In this document: positions 24,466-33,919 of the stretch, one piece after another
Numbering within the stretch: position 1 is the stretch's first letter
Layout of the letters: each line of letters opens with the position of its first letter
NCBI RefSeq assembly: GCF_030269325.1
Contig: NZ_BSTD01000004.1
Coordinates: 918,925-982,924, forward strand
Length of the DNA: 64,000 bases
Reading direction: 5' to 3'
Source: Amycolatopsis sp. NBRC 101858
Lineage (GTDB): Bacteria; Actinomycetota; Actinomycetes; Mycobacteriales; Pseudonocardiaceae
Made by a program: the position numbers and the translations under genes
Notes under the pieces: generated by a model
Databases searched by the model: none
Told to the model about the DNA's origin: nothing
The model's input: the letters and a program-made list of their open reading frames with translations, nothing else

Positions 24466-25592
24466 AGGCCGCGGAAGAACTCGCGGATGTCGTCGACCAG
24501 GACTTCGGGCGCCTGCAGGGACGCGAAGTGGCCGCCCGTGTCGTACGTCGTCCAGCGCGTGATCGTGTTGGACAGGGCGGCCAGGCCGCGGATCGCGTGG
24601 TCGCCGCGGAAGTTCGCGACCGCCGTCGGCACGCCGGACGGTTCCGGCCGCTCGCCCCAGCCGTCCTGGCCCGCCTCCAGGTAGAGGCGCGCAGCCGAGC
24701 CCGCGGTGCCGGTGAGCCAGAAGATCGTCACGTTCGTCAGGATCGCGTCACGGTCCACTGTGGTCTGGTTCGTCGCGGTGGGATCCCAGTCCACGAACCA
24801 TTCGAGGTTCCACGCGAGCTGGCCGGCGGGGGAGTCGTTGAGCGCGTAGGCGAGCGTCTGCGGCCGCGTGGACATCTGCGTGGCGTAGCCGGAATGGCCG
24901 TACCACCAGGCTTGGTTTTCCGTTGCCTGCTTCGCATCCTCTTCGGACAGTCGCTCGAGATCGCCGGGCGCGGTCGGGACCCCGGCGTTGGCAACGGCGT
25001 TGACGTGCACGCCGAGCACCGACCCGGGCGCGGTCCGGCCCAGTTCGGGCGAGACGATGCTGCCGAAGTCACCGCCCTGGGCGCCGTAGCGCTCGTAACC
25101 CAGCCGCCGCATGAGCTCGGCCCACGCCCGGGCCGTCCGGCGGGTGTTCCAGCCGCGATCGTTCGTCGGTCCGGAGAAGGCGAAGCCGGGCACCGAAGGG
25201 GCGACGACGTGGAAGGCGTCTGCCGGGTCGCCCCCGTGGGCGCGCGGGTCGGTGAGCGGGCCGAGGACGCCGAGGAAGTCCGCGACCGTGCTCGGCCAGC
25301 CGTGGGTCAGGATGAGCGGCGTGGCGTCCGGTTCGGGGGAGCGGACGTGCAGGAAGTGCACGAGTTGGCCATCGATGGTGGTGGTGAACTGCGGGAACGC
25401 GTTGAGCCGGACTTCCTGGGCCCGCCAGTCGAAGCCGGTTTGCCAGTACTCGACGAGCTCGGCGAGGTAGGGCTCGCTGACGCCGTAGTCCCAGCCGGCG
25501 CCGGGCAGTTCGCCGGGCCAGCGGGTGCGGGCGAGCCTGTGGCGCAGCTCGTCGAGGTCGGCCTGCGGGACGTCGATGCGGAAGGGATCCAT
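24462..25592 (-). CDS. Epoxide hydrolase family alpha/beta hydrolase
   Basis: 376 residues. An N-terminal EHN lid (PFRIDVPQADLDELRHRLAR, TRWPG) precedes an alpha/beta hydrolase core with oxyanion motif HGWP and nucleophile Asp in GGDFGS. The C-terminal catalytic His is in DTGGHFASLQAPE. It opens epoxides to diols through an ester intermediate. ATG 25590-25592. The SDR gene upstream on the same strand is 47 bp away with a short hairpin (25614-25632) between; they may or may not be cotranscribed. The substrate is unknown. Confidence 0.9.
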   Translation of the reverse strand: MDPFRIDVPQADLDELRHRLARTRWPGELPGAGWDYGVSEPYLAELVEYWQTGFDWRAQEVRLNAFPQFTTTIDGQLVHFLHVRSPEPDATPLILTHGWPSTVADFLGVLGPLTDPRAHGGDPADAFHVVAPSVPGFAFSGPTNDRGWNTRRTARAWAELMRRLGYERYGAQGGDFGSIVSPELGRTAPGSVLGVHVNAVANAGVPTAPGDLERLSEEDAKQATENQAWWYGHSGYATQMSTRPQTLAYALNDSPAGQLAWNLEWFVDWDPTATNQTTVDRDAILTNVTIFWLTGTAGSAARLYLEAGQDGWGERPEPSGVPTAVANFRGDHAIRGLAALSNTITRWTTYDTGGHFASLQAPEVLVDDIREFFRGL

Positions 25593-25639
25593 GGGGCCAG
25601 CCTGCCGTGGGTAGAGGACAGGTTGGGTCCTCGATGCGC

Positions 25640-26422
25640 CTAGGTGTGCGTGCCGCCGTCGATGCGGATTTCGGTGCCCGTGATGAACTTGCCGTCGTCC
25701 GAGGCCAGCATTGCCACCACTCCCGCCACCGTCTCCGGGCCCGCCACCGGGTTGCCCACCTCCGTCGTGTGGTCCGTCGGGAGGATCGGCAGCAGCCGGC
25801 CGAACAGGGACACGTCGATGTCCTGCGGGAGCCAGCTCAAAGCCGAGTCCGTGATGCCGCTCTTCACGCTGCCCGGGGCGATGCTCACCGCGCGCAGGCC
25901 CCGCTTGCTGTACTCCAGCGCCAGCGAATGCGTGAACGCCTGGATGCCGCCCTTGCTCGCGCAGTACGCCGCCATGTACGGGTGGGCGAACGAGGCCGAC
26001 GTCGAACTGAAGTTGACCACCACGCCGTGCTCGGACTCGAGCAGGGTCGGCAGGGCCGCCCGCGTCACCAGGAACGTGCCCGTCAGGTTCACCGCCAGCA
26101 CCCGGTTCCACAGCTCCAGCGACGTCTCGTGCGTGTGCGACGCCAGCAGGATGCCCGCCGCGTTGACCAGCACGTCGAGCCCGCCCAGCGCGTTGACCGC
26201 CGCCTGCACCCCGAAAGCCACCGAATCTTCGTCGGCGACGTCCATGACGTACGTCGTCAGGCCACCCATGGGGGCGGCCTTCTGGGTTTCGATCAGCCCT
26301 TCTTCGGAGACGTCGGTGCCGATGACCTGCGCCCCCTCCGCCATCAGGCGGAAGGTGGTGGCGCGGCCGATGCCGGAGCCGGCACCGGTGACGAGGACTC
26401 GGCGATCGCGCAGGCGTTCCAT
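25640..26422 (-). CDS. Short-chain dehydrogenase/reductase
   Basis: 260 residues, classical SDR: cofactor motif TGAGSGIG, NAAG, catalytic Ser (NFSSTSAS) and YCASK. An Asp after the second strand (GTDVSEEG) favours NAD. It oxidises or reduces a secondary alcohol or ketone; the substrate cannot be told. ATG 26420-26422. The GST-like gene upstream runs the same way, 22 bp away, so MarR-GST-SDR may be one unit. Confidence 0.88.
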   Translation of the reverse strand: MERLRDRRVLVTGAGSGIGRATTFRLMAEGAQVIGTDVSEEGLIETQKAAPMGGLTTYVMDVADEDSVAFGVQAAVNALGGLDVLVNAAGILLASHTHETSLELWNRVLAVNLTGTFLVTRAALPTLLESEHGVVVNFSSTSASFAHPYMAAYCASKGGIQAFTHSLALEYSKRGLRAVSIAPGSVKSGITDSALSWLPQDIDVSLFGRLLPILPTDHTTEVGNPVAGPETVAGVVAMLASDDGKFITGTEIRIDGGTHT

Positions 26423-26444
26423 GGCGATCACCGTAGCCAAGAAG

Positions 26445-27425
26445 TCAGAGCGCGGGCACCTGCTCGTCGGCGAGCGGCGGGCCCGGCGGGGTGCCGTCAC
26501 CGAACGGGCGGCCGCCCAGCTGCTCGCGGCCGTGCGGTGTGAGCCAGCCGGAGACGTCCGGCCCGAGCGGCACGATCCCGCTCGGGTTCACGTTCTTGTG
26601 CACCACGTAGTAGTGCTCCTTGGTCTGCGCGAAGTCGATCGTGTCGCCGAAGCCGGGCGTCTGGAACAGGTCGCGCGTGTAGGCCCACAGCACCGGCAGC
26701 TCGGTGAGCTTCTGCCGGTTGCACTTGAAGTGGCCGTGGTAGACCGCGTCGAACCGGACGAGCGTGGTGAACAGCCGGACGTCGGCCTCGGTGATCGTGT
26801 CGCCGACGAGGTAGCGCTGGTCCGCCAGCCGCTCCGAAAGCCAGTCCAGCCGCGTGAACAGCTTGGTGTACGAGTGCTCGTACGCCTCCTGGGACCGGGC
26901 GAAGCCGCACTGGTAGACCGCGTTGTTGACGTCGGTGAACACCTTCTGCGCGACGTCGTCGATCTCGTCGCGCAGCTTCTCCGGGTACAGCTCCGGCGCG
27001 CCCGAACGGTGGTAGGCGGTCCACTCGGTGGACATGTCCAGCGTCATCTGCGCGAAGTCGTTCGTGACGACCTGGCCGCTCGGGACGTCGACGAACGCCG
27101 GCACCGTGATGCCGCGCGGGTACTCCGGGTCGCGCTTGAAGAACGCCTCCTGCAGCCGCTCGATGCCGAGCACCGGGTCCTTGCCGCCGGGGTCGAGGTC
27201 GAAGCTCCAGCTCCGCTCGTCGTGCACCGGCCCGGCCATGCCCATCGACAGCACCGGCTCGAGGCCGAGCAGGCGCCGCACGATCACCGCGCGGTTGGCC
27301 CACGGGCAGGCCCGCGCGACGACCAGCCGGTAGCGGCCGGGTTCGACCGGCCAGCCGTCGCGCCCGTCGGCGGTGATGCGGTCCGGGATGTAGTTCAGGT
27401 CGCGCTTGAACTCGCCGTCGGTCAT
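26445..27425 (-). CDS. Glutathionyl-hydroquinone reductase-like (ECM4/YqjG) protein
   Basis: 326 residues. The thioredoxin-fold N-terminus carries the catalytic CPWANR motif, and the alpha-helical GST C-domain (LVGDTITEADVRLFTTLVRF) is characteristic. The family reduces thiol adducts of hydroquinones. Actinomycetes make mycothiol instead of glutathione, so mycothiol is the likely partner (inference). ATG 27423-27425, 8 bp after the MarR gene: one operon, presumably induced by quinone or electrophile stress. Confidence 0.87.
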   Translation of the reverse strand: MTDGEFKRDLNYIPDRITADGRDGWPVEPGRYRLVVARACPWANRAVIVRRLLGLEPVLSMGMAGPVHDERSWSFDLDPGGKDPVLGIERLQEAFFKRDPEYPRGITVPAFVDVPSGQVVTNDFAQMTLDMSTEWTAYHRSGAPELYPEKLRDEIDDVAQKVFTDVNNAVYQCGFARSQEAYEHSYTKLFTRLDWLSERLADQRYLVGDTITEADVRLFTTLVRFDAVYHGHFKCNRQKLTELPVLWAYTRDLFQTPGFGDTIDFAQTKEHYYVVHKNVNPSGIVPLGPDVSGWLTPHGREQLGGRPFGDGTPPGPPLADEQVPAL

Positions 27426-27433
27426 CGGGCTCC

Positions 27434-27910
27434 TCAGCAGTCGTCGGTCGGGGGAGTGGTGTCCAGCGCCGCGGCCAGCCGGGCCAGCACGGGCCCCGCC
27501 GTGCGGAGGTCCTCGGCGTCCAGGTGATCGAACACCGAAGCCCGCACGCGCGCGAGGTGACTCGGGTAGGCCGCCTCCAGTTTGGCCAGTCCCGCCGCGG
27601 TCAGCACGGCATTGGACGCGCGGCCGTCCTCGGCGCACCGCCGCTTCTCCACGAGCCCGCGCCGCGTGAGGTCGTCGACCACCCGGCTGATCCGGCTGAG
27701 CGACAACGCGGTCGTCGCGGCCAGCGCCGAGATGCGCAGCAGGTGGTCCGGCGCCTCGGACAGCGCGACGAGCACGCCGTAGTCGCTGGTCGTGAGCCCG
27801 GTCTCGGGGAGGAACTGGTCTTCGAGCGCGCGCGGCAGCACGGTGGTGATGCGGATCAGCGACCGCCAGAAGGCGGATTCCCCCTCGTCGAGCACGGCCA
27901 AGTCACCCAT
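27434..27910 (-). CDS. MarR family transcriptional regulator
   Basis: 158 residues with a MarR winged helix (RISALAATTALSLSRISRVV, wing RRCAEDGRASNAV). Single Cys residues at about 116 and at the very C-terminus leave room for thiol sensing, which would suit the downstream quinone-reductase-like gene. First gene of the MarR-GST(-SDR) unit and divergent from the YceI gene. Confidence 0.87.
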   Translation of the reverse strand: MGDLAVLDEGESAFWRSLIRITTVLPRALEDQFLPETGLTTSDYGVLVALSEAPDHLLRISALAATTALSLSRISRVVDDLTRRGLVEKRRCAEDGRASNAVLTAAGLAKLEAAYPSHLARVRASVFDHLDAEDLRTAGPVLARLAAALDTTPPTDDC

Positions 27911-27934
27911 ATCGGCAGTCTATCGAAAGCTTGC

Positions 27935-27942
27935 TTGCGCAA
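27935..27942. promoter_or_regulatory. Weak candidate MarR site
   Basis: TTGCGCAA palindrome 24 bp upstream of the MarR start in the 104-bp gap to the YceI gene. The 8-bp core is short; listed because the position is typical of MarR autoregulation. Confidence 0.3.
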
Positions 27943-28014
27943 CCAGTCAAACTGAGTACAGTGTTGTTGAGCCCTCAATCACTGGGGGGCGCCACCACGA
28001 GGAGAGAAGAAGAG

Positions 28015-28572
28015 ATGACCAGCGCGACCACCTACCCCCAGCTGACCGGCGAGTACACCCTGGACGCCGCCCACTCGCGGATCGGGTTCGTCGCCCGCCA
28101 CGCGATGGTGACCAAGGTGCGCGGCAGCTTCAACGACTTCACCGGCACCGCGACGATCGACGGCGACGCGCCGGAGAAGTCGTCCGCCCAGGTGACCATC
28201 CAGGCGCACAGCATCGACACCCGCAACGCGGACCGCGACGGGCACCTGAAGAGCAACGACTTCCTGTCGATGGACGAGTACCCCACGATCACCTTCACCA
28301 CCACCGAGATCAAGCAGGCCGGCGAGACCTCCTTCGAGGTGACCGGTGACCTGACGATCAAGGACGTCACCCGTTCGGTGACCATCCCGTTCGAGTTCGA
28401 GGGCTCCGCCAAGGACCCGTTCGGCAACGACCGGATCGGCTTCGAGGGCTCCACCACGATCAGCCGCAAGGACTACGGCATCACCTGGAACGCGGCGCTG
28501 GAGACCGGCGGCGTCCTGGTGAGCGACAAGGTCACCCTCGAGTTCGAGATCTCCGCGATCAAGAACGCCTGA
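28015..28572 (+). CDS. YceI family lipocalin-like protein
   Basis: 185 residues, single YceI domain from YTLDAAHSRIGFVARHAMVTK to the C-terminus. These eight-stranded barrels bind polyisoprenoid chains. No signal peptide, so it is cytoplasmic, as in other actinobacterial copies. ATG 28015 with GAGGAGAG about 9 bases upstream. Divergent from the MarR gene; a strong hairpin follows the stop. Confidence 0.9.
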   Translation: MTSATTYPQLTGEYTLDAAHSRIGFVARHAMVTKVRGSFNDFTGTATIDGDAPEKSSAQVTIQAHSIDTRNADRDGHLKSNDFLSMDEYPTITFTTTEIKQAGETSFEVTGDLTIKDVTRSVTIPFEFEGSAKDPFGNDRIGFEGSTTISRKDYGITWNAALETGGVLVSDKVTLEFEISAIKNA

Positions 28573-28579
28573 CTTCGCC

Positions 28580-28613
28580 GAGCGGGAACCGGCCTCAGCG
28601 CCGGTTCCCGCTC
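28580..28613. terminator. Bidirectional terminator between YceI and TetR genes
   Basis: Perfect 13-bp stem GAGCGGGAACCGG / CCGGTTCCCGCTC with an 8-nt loop, 8 bp after the YceI stop. The TetR stop codon lies inside the hairpin. Confidence 0.8.
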
Positions 28614-29200
28614 GCCTGCAGGTTCTCGATCCCGACGTCGAGCGCCGCCTCGAGGTGGCCGATGTCCCCGGTCGAGAGCATCACCACCACGCCGCCCTGG
28701 ATGCCGGCCAGCAGGGCGGCCGCCGTGCGTCCGGCGTCCACTTCCGCGCCCACCTCGCCGGCTTTCTGCAGGTGGCGGATGCCCGCCTCGATCTCGTCCT
28801 GCCAGCGCCGCAGCAGTTTGCTCACCACCGCCTGTGCCCCCGGCGTCGCCCGGCCCAGCTGGGAGATCAGCACGTTGAGCGGGCAGTGCCGGCCCCGGCT
28901 GTCGTAGTGTGAGACGACCGTGTCGCGCCAGCGCCGCCAGCCCGCCCACGACGTCAGCTCGCCGAGCTGTGGCTGCTGGACCGCCAGGACCTGGTCCGCT
29001 TCGAACTGCGCCACCGCCAGCAGGAGCCCTTCCTTCCCGTCGGGGAAGTAGTGGAAGAGCTGGCTCTTGCTGGTGCCCGTCCGCGCCCGGACGTCGTCGA
29101 GCGTCGTGACGGCGACGCCGCGCTCGCGGATCTCCGCCGCGGCGCCTTCGATGATCCGCTGCCGCGTCGCGGCGCCCTTCGGGGTCAGCCGTGGACTCAC
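28595..29200 (-). CDS. TetR family transcriptional regulator
   Basis: 201 residues. HTH VTTLDDVRARTGTSKSQLFH followed by YFPDGKEGLLLAV, and a TetR_C-type ligand domain resembling the LmrA/AcrR regulators. GTG 29198-29200. Divergent from the pentapeptide-repeat gene across 53 bp, so it may control that gene; no clean palindrome was recognised in the gap. Confidence 0.86.
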   Translation of the reverse strand: MSPRLTPKGAATRQRIIEGAAAEIRERGVAVTTLDDVRARTGTSKSQLFHYFPDGKEGLLLAVAQFEADQVLAVQQPQLGELTSWAGWRRWRDTVVSHYDSRGRHCPLNVLISQLGRATPGAQAVVSKLLRRWQDEIEAGIRHLQKAGEVGAEVDAGRTAAALLAGIQGGVVVMLSTGDIGHLEAALDVGIENLQASGNRR

Positions 29201-29253
29201 GGGTCCACTTTAAATCGCTTTCGCGGTCCCGGCCCGGACGGGACGATTCCGGC

Positions 29254-30174
29254 ATGTCCACCGTCACCCCGTTCGCGGTCCTGGCGCTGATCGGCGCCGT
29301 GTCCGGCGGAGTCACGGCGTGGCTGATCCTCCGCCGGAGCCCACCGGTGCAGGTGCTCACGCCGCCGGTGCCCGAGGTCATCGTGCGGCCGACGGCCGAC
29401 CACTCGGCCCGGGTCGCGGAGCTGGCGCACCTCGCCGAGCTGGCCGACGTCGATCCGGCGCGCCGCCAGGACTTCGTCGACCGGTTCCTCGCCCGGCTGG
29501 GCTGCGGGTGGCGCGACACCGGGGACGAGGTCTGGCCGGTGCTGCTGCGGCACCTGCGTCCCGGGTCACCGCGGTTCTGGCCCGGGATCGACCTCCGCGG
29601 GGACTCGGCGGTGCTGCCCGGCGTCGACCTGCGGGGCTGCGAAGTCCGCAACGCGATCTTCCACGAAGTGCGCTTCCACGGCGACGCCCGCTTCGACGGC
29701 ACGGTCTTCACCGGCCTGGTGAGCTTCGAGGATTCGAGCTTCGCCCGGCACGCGCACTTCGGCGACGCGCGGTTCGAGACGGGCGCCGACTTCGGGAACA
29801 CCACCTTCAGCGGAACGGCGGAGTTCGCCGGGGCGACCTCGGCGGCGGAGACGTGGTTCGACGAGGCCCGGTTCTCGGCCCGCACCGAGTTCACCGGCGC
29901 CCGGTTCGCCGACACGTCGTTCGCGAACACGGGCTTCGCGGGCCGGACCTCGTTCCGCGACGCCCGCTTCGCCGACGCTTTCTTCGGCGGCGCGCGGTTC
30001 GGCGGCCACGCCGACTTCACCGGGACGTCGGCCGAGCGGTTCCGCTTCCCCGGGGCGCGGGCCCGCACGGACGTGCACGTGCGCCGCACCTGGCCGGCGG
30101 GCTGGGTCCTCGGGCCGCCGCGGCCGCTCAAGCCGGGACAGTGGGCCGAGGTCGTGAGTGGGAAACCCGGTTAG
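29254..30174 (+). CDS. Membrane-anchored pentapeptide-repeat protein
   Basis: 306 residues. N-terminal hydrophobic anchor (FAVLALIGAVSGGVTAWLIL), a helical linker, then from about residue 110 to 270 a run of A(D/N)F-type pentapeptides (for example ARFDGTVFTG, ARFADTSFANTGFAG) forming a right-handed quadrilateral beta-helix. Some such proteins mimic DNA and protect gyrase, but this one is membrane-tethered and the N-terminal extension is unfamiliar. The ribosome site is weak. Its stop overlaps that of the GH31 gene by 4 bp. Confidence 0.8.
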   Translation: MSTVTPFAVLALIGAVSGGVTAWLILRRSPPVQVLTPPVPEVIVRPTADHSARVAELAHLAELADVDPARRQDFVDRFLARLGCGWRDTGDEVWPVLLRHLRPGSPRFWPGIDLRGDSAVLPGVDLRGCEVRNAIFHEVRFHGDARFDGTVFTGLVSFEDSSFARHAHFGDARFETGADFGNTTFSGTAEFAGATSAAETWFDEARFSARTEFTGARFADTSFANTGFAGRTSFRDARFADAFFGGARFGGHADFTGTSAERFRFPGARARTDVHVRRTWPAGWVLGPPRPLKPGQWAEVVSGKPG

Positions 30175-32171
30175 AACGCGGTGATCGGCAGCACGGTGTC
30201 GTCGCGGAGGAACACCGGGATGCGGTCCGCCGGGGCCGGCGCCTCGACCGTGACCCCGCCTTCGTGGCGCGCGCCGGTCACCGCGTCCGTCCACTCGGCA
30301 CCCGCGGGCAAGTACACCGGCCGGGAGGTGGCCCCCGGCGAGAGCACCGGGGCGACCAGGACGTCGGGGCCGAGCAGGAACTGATCGGAAACGTCCCAGG
30401 ACGGCGCGTCGCCGGGGAAGTCGACGAACAAGGGCCGCATCGGCGGCACGCCCTGCTCGTGGGCCACCCGCATCTGGGCCATCAGGTACGGCCGCAGCCG
30501 CTCCCGCAGCCGCAGTGACGCCGAAATCGCCGTGTACGCGGGATCGCCGAAGGACCAGGCTTCGTTCGGCCCGCCGGTCATCTCCGGGCCGAACGGCGGG
30601 CGCGGGTCGCGGAAGCCGTGCAGGCGGAACAGCGGGCAGAACACCCCGTACTGGAACCAGCGGACCAGCAGCTCGCGGTACTCGGGCGACGCCGGGTCAC
30701 CGCCGTGGAAGCCGCCGATGTCCGTGGTCCACCAGGGGATCCCGGCCAGCGCCACGTTCAGCCCGGCCCGGACCTGTGTCCGCAGCGACGCCCAGGTCGC
30801 CGGGACGTCGCCCGACCACAGCGCCGCCCCGAACCGCTGGCTGCCCGCCCACGCCGAGCGGGACAGCAGCACCACCTCGTCGTCGCCCTCGGCGCGGATG
30901 CCGTCGTGGAACGTCTGCGCGTTCGCCTGCGGGTAGAGGTTGAACACCTCCGCGCCGGGGCCCGCGTGGAAGCCGAGGTTGTGCGGGTGGCCGGGCTGGA
31001 TCTCCGGCTCGTCGCCGTCGAGCCACCACGCGCGGACGCCCAGGTCGTAGTAGTTCTCCTTGACCTTGCCCCAGACGAACCGCCGCGCCGCCGGGTTGGT
31101 CGCGTCGTAGAACGCCACCGGCATCTCGGTGCCGAACCCCTTGTCCTTCCACGGCGCGTGCGCCGGGACCCCGCTCTCGGCGGCCACCAGCAGTCCCCGC
31201 TCGTGCAGCTCCCGGTAGTTCTCCGACAGCGGGCTGACCGACGGCCACACCGACACCATCAGCTTCACCCCGAGCGACTCCAGCTCCCGCACCAAGCCGG
31301 CCGGGTCGGGCCACTCGGCCGGGTCGAACGTCCAGTCGCCGAGGTGCGTCCAGTGGAAGAAGTCCGCCACGATCACCGACAGCGGCAACCCGCGCGCGTG
31401 GTACTCGCGCGCCACGGACAGGAGCTCGTCCTGGGTGCGGTAGCGCAGTTTCGACTGCCAGAACCCGGCCGCCCATTCGGGCAGCATCGGCGCGTACCCG
31501 GTCGCGTCGGCGTAGTTGCCGAGGATCTCCCGCGGGCCGTCGCCGGTGGTGACCCAGTAGTCGAGCTGGCGGGCGTCGTCGGCGACCCAGCGGGTGCCGT
31601 TGGCGGCCAGCTCCACCCGCCCGACCGCGGGGTTGTTCCAGAGGAACCCGTAGCCGCGGCTGGACAGCAGGAACGGCACCGACACCTCGGCGTTGCGCTG
31701 CACCAGGTCGAGCACGAGGCCCTTCTGGTCGAGCCGGCCGTGCGTGTGCTGGCCGAGGCCGTAGATCCGCTCGTCGTCGTAGGCGGTGAACCGCTGTTCG
31801 AGGCGGCCGTACCCGTTGCGCGAGGGCATGAACAGCCGCGCGCCGGGCCACCAGAAGTGCGCGCGCTGCTCGGAAAGCAGTTCCTCGCCGGTGCCCGTCC
31901 GGACGAACTTGAGCTGCGCGTCGATCCCGGTGTCGGTGTCGGCGATCTCGACGATCGCGGTGAGCGGGCCGTTGACGACCTTGCCGCAGCGCTCCTCGAC
32001 CGAGGCGGTGGCGGCCGACGGCTTCGCGGGCAGCAGCGCCCCCGGCACGTCGTCGAGGATGCGGTGCCGGCCGGCACGCACGCGCAGGCTGCCGTCGCCC
32101 CAGGGTTCGACGCGCAGAACCTCGTGCCGCACGGTGACTTCCAGCGAGCGGCCGTCTTCGGAAGTGATCAC
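30171..32171 (-). CDS. Glycoside hydrolase family 31 (alpha-xylosidase/alpha-glucosidase)
   Basis: 666 residues, GH31 retaining enzyme. The nucleophile Asp lies in VRAWWLDGDEPEI; the acid/base is expected near RSAWAGSQRF. N-terminal galactose-mutarotase-like beta domain, central TIM barrel (WAAGFWQSKLRYRTQDELL) and C-terminal beta domains. No signal peptide, so it acts on imported oligosaccharides. GTG start with AAGGAGA. Last gene of the LacI-SBP-permease-permease-GH31 operon. Fit to alpha-xylosidase rather than alpha-glucosidase is only a leaning, helped by the neighbouring GH3 enzyme. Confidence 0.9.
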   Translation of the reverse strand: MITSEDGRSLEVTVRHEVLRVEPWGDGSLRVRAGRHRILDDVPGALLPAKPSAATASVEERCGKVVNGPLTAIVEIADTDTGIDAQLKFVRTGTGEELLSEQRAHFWWPGARLFMPSRNGYGRLEQRFTAYDDERIYGLGQHTHGRLDQKGLVLDLVQRNAEVSVPFLLSSRGYGFLWNNPAVGRVELAANGTRWVADDARQLDYWVTTGDGPREILGNYADATGYAPMLPEWAAGFWQSKLRYRTQDELLSVAREYHARGLPLSVIVADFFHWTHLGDWTFDPAEWPDPAGLVRELESLGVKLMVSVWPSVSPLSENYRELHERGLLVAAESGVPAHAPWKDKGFGTEMPVAFYDATNPAARRFVWGKVKENYYDLGVRAWWLDGDEPEIQPGHPHNLGFHAGPGAEVFNLYPQANAQTFHDGIRAEGDDEVVLLSRSAWAGSQRFGAALWSGDVPATWASLRTQVRAGLNVALAGIPWWTTDIGGFHGGDPASPEYRELLVRWFQYGVFCPLFRLHGFRDPRPPFGPEMTGGPNEAWSFGDPAYTAISASLRLRERLRPYLMAQMRVAHEQGVPPMRPLFVDFPGDAPSWDVSDQFLLGPDVLVAPVLSPGATSRPVYLPAGAEWTDAVTGARHEGGVTVEAPAPADRIPVFLRDDTVLPITAF

Positions 32172-32180
32172 GCGGTCTCC

Positions 32181-32984
32181 TTAGTCTTTGACGGCGCCGC
32201 TGGTCAGCCCGGCGACGACGTACCGCTGGGCCACGACGAGCAGGACGGCCGCGGGGACCGCGGCGAGGACGGCGGTGGCCATGATCCCGTTCCAGTCGGC
32301 GGACTGGTTGCCGACGAACCGGTAGATGCCGACCGTGATGGGCTCGAACGACTGTCCGGTGGTCAGGGTGACGGCGAAGAGGAAGTCGGCCCAGGCGAAC
32401 AGGAACGAGAACAGCCCGGCGGTGACGAGCGCGTTGCGGCTGACCGGGAGGATGATCGAGCGGAACGTCCGCCAGTACCCGGCACCGTCCACCCGGGACG
32501 CTTCGGTCAGCTCCTTCGGCACGGAGATCATGAACGCCCGCAGCAGGAGCACGGCGAACGGGATGGTCGCGGTCGAGTCCGCCAGCACCAGCCCGAGGTA
32601 GTTGTCGATCAGGCCGAGGTTGCTGAACACCGTGTAGAGGGCGTTGGCCATCACGATGCCCGGGATCATCTGCACGATGAGCAGCACGAACACCAGCGCC
32701 GGCCCGCCGCGGACCTTCAGCTGGGCCAGCGCGTACGACGCGGGTGCGGCGATCGCCAGCGACACGAGCACGGTGCCGAGCGCGACGACGACGCTGGAGA
32801 GCAGGTGCGGTCCCTGGGAGGACAGCGCCTTGCGATAGCCGTCCAGGGTGCCGCCGACCGGGAAGAACGCCGGGTCCGGGCGTAGCAGCGCGCCGCTCGG
32901 CTGCAGGGAGGCGTTGACCATCCAGTACAACGGGAAAAGCAGGACCGCGACGATCAGGACGCCGAGGACCGTCCGGGCTTTCAT
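32181..32984 (-). CDS. Carbohydrate ABC transporter permease (MalG type)
   Basis: 267 residues, six predicted transmembrane helices and the EAA loop EASRVDGAGYWRTFRSIILP that contacts the ATPase. ATG overlaps the stop of the partner permease (ATGA). Together with that permease and the lipoprotein it forms a CUT1 sugar importer. No ATPase gene is in the operon, so a shared MsiK-like protein is expected. Confidence 0.93.
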   Translation of the reverse strand: MKARTVLGVLIVAVLLFPLYWMVNASLQPSGALLRPDPAFFPVGGTLDGYRKALSSQGPHLLSSVVVALGTVLVSLAIAAPASYALAQLKVRGGPALVFVLLIVQMIPGIVMANALYTVFSNLGLIDNYLGLVLADSTATIPFAVLLLRAFMISVPKELTEASRVDGAGYWRTFRSIILPVSRNALVTAGLFSFLFAWADFLFAVTLTTGQSFEPITVGIYRFVGNQSADWNGIMATAVLAAVPAAVLLVVAQRYVVAGLTSGAVKD

Positions 32985-33919
32985 GCCGCGGCCTCGGCCA
33001 GGGTCGCCCTCGCCGAGCGCAGGTACAGCAGCCCGAACACGGTCGCCACCAGGATGAGGACGTTCCCGACCGCGGCGCCCTGCCCGAACGCGAAGTCCTG
33101 GAAGGACAGCCGGTAGGACCACGTCGTGAGCGTCTGCGTCGCGTTGGCGGGCCCGCCGCCGGTGACGACCATGATCACGTCGAACACCTTGATCGTGTAG
33201 ACCAGCCCGAGCATGAGCACGATCCCGGTGACCGGCCGCAGCAGCGGCCAGGTGACGTGCCGGAACCGCTGCCACGCGCCCGCGCCGTCGAGTGCTGCGG
33301 CTTCGTACAGCGACGCCGGGATCGCGCGCAGCCCGCCGTGCAGGATCACCAGGTTGAACGGGATGCCGATCCAGATGTTGGTGAGGATCACCGCGGGCAG
33401 CGCCCAGCCGGTGCTGCTCAGCCACGGCACCGCGTCGAGGCCCACGAATCGCAGTGCCGCGTTCAGCACGCCGTGGTCCTGGTCGAACATCCACCGCCAG
33501 ACCGCGCCGCTGACCACCAGCGGCAGCAGCCAGGGCAGCAGGAGCAGCGACCGCAGCAGCGCGCTGCCGAGGAAGCGCCCGCTGAAGAAGACCGCCAGCG
33601 CCAGGCCGATGCCGAACTGGAAGACGAGCGACCCGGCGGTGAACAGCACGGTGTTGAGGACCGCTGTCGAGAACAGCTGATTGCCGAACACGGCGGCGTA
33701 GTTGGCGAAACCGACGAAGGGCGCTTCGCCGGTGTAGAACGACTTCACCGTGTAGTCCTGGGTGCTCATCACGACGTTCGCGGCGAGCGGGTAGCCGAAG
33801 AACACCCCGACGTAGACCAAGGCCGGCAGCAGGAACAGCCACGCGGCGAACCGGTTGTCCCGCCGGGGTTTCCGGCCGGCGCGGGGAGGTACCACGACGG
33901 CCGGGGCGACCAAGGTCAC
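32981..33919 (-). CDS. Carbohydrate ABC transporter permease (MalF type)
   Basis: 312 residues, six transmembrane helices after a basic N-terminus, with the EAA loop EAAALDGAGAWQRFRHVTWP. GTG start overlaps the stop of the binding-protein gene by 4 bp (GTGA), so SBP, MalF and MalG genes are translationally coupled. Confidence 0.93.
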   Translation of the reverse strand: MTLVAPAVVVPPRAGRKPRRDNRFAAWLFLLPALVYVGVFFGYPLAANVVMSTQDYTVKSFYTGEAPFVGFANYAAVFGNQLFSTAVLNTVLFTAGSLVFQFGIGLALAVFFSGRFLGSALLRSLLLLPWLLPLVVSGAVWRWMFDQDHGVLNAALRFVGLDAVPWLSSTGWALPAVILTNIWIGIPFNLVILHGGLRAIPASLYEAAALDGAGAWQRFRHVTWPLLRPVTGIVLMLGLVYTIKVFDVIMVVTGGGPANATQTLTTWSYRLSFQDFAFGQGAAVGNVLILVATVFGLLYLRSARATLAEAAA

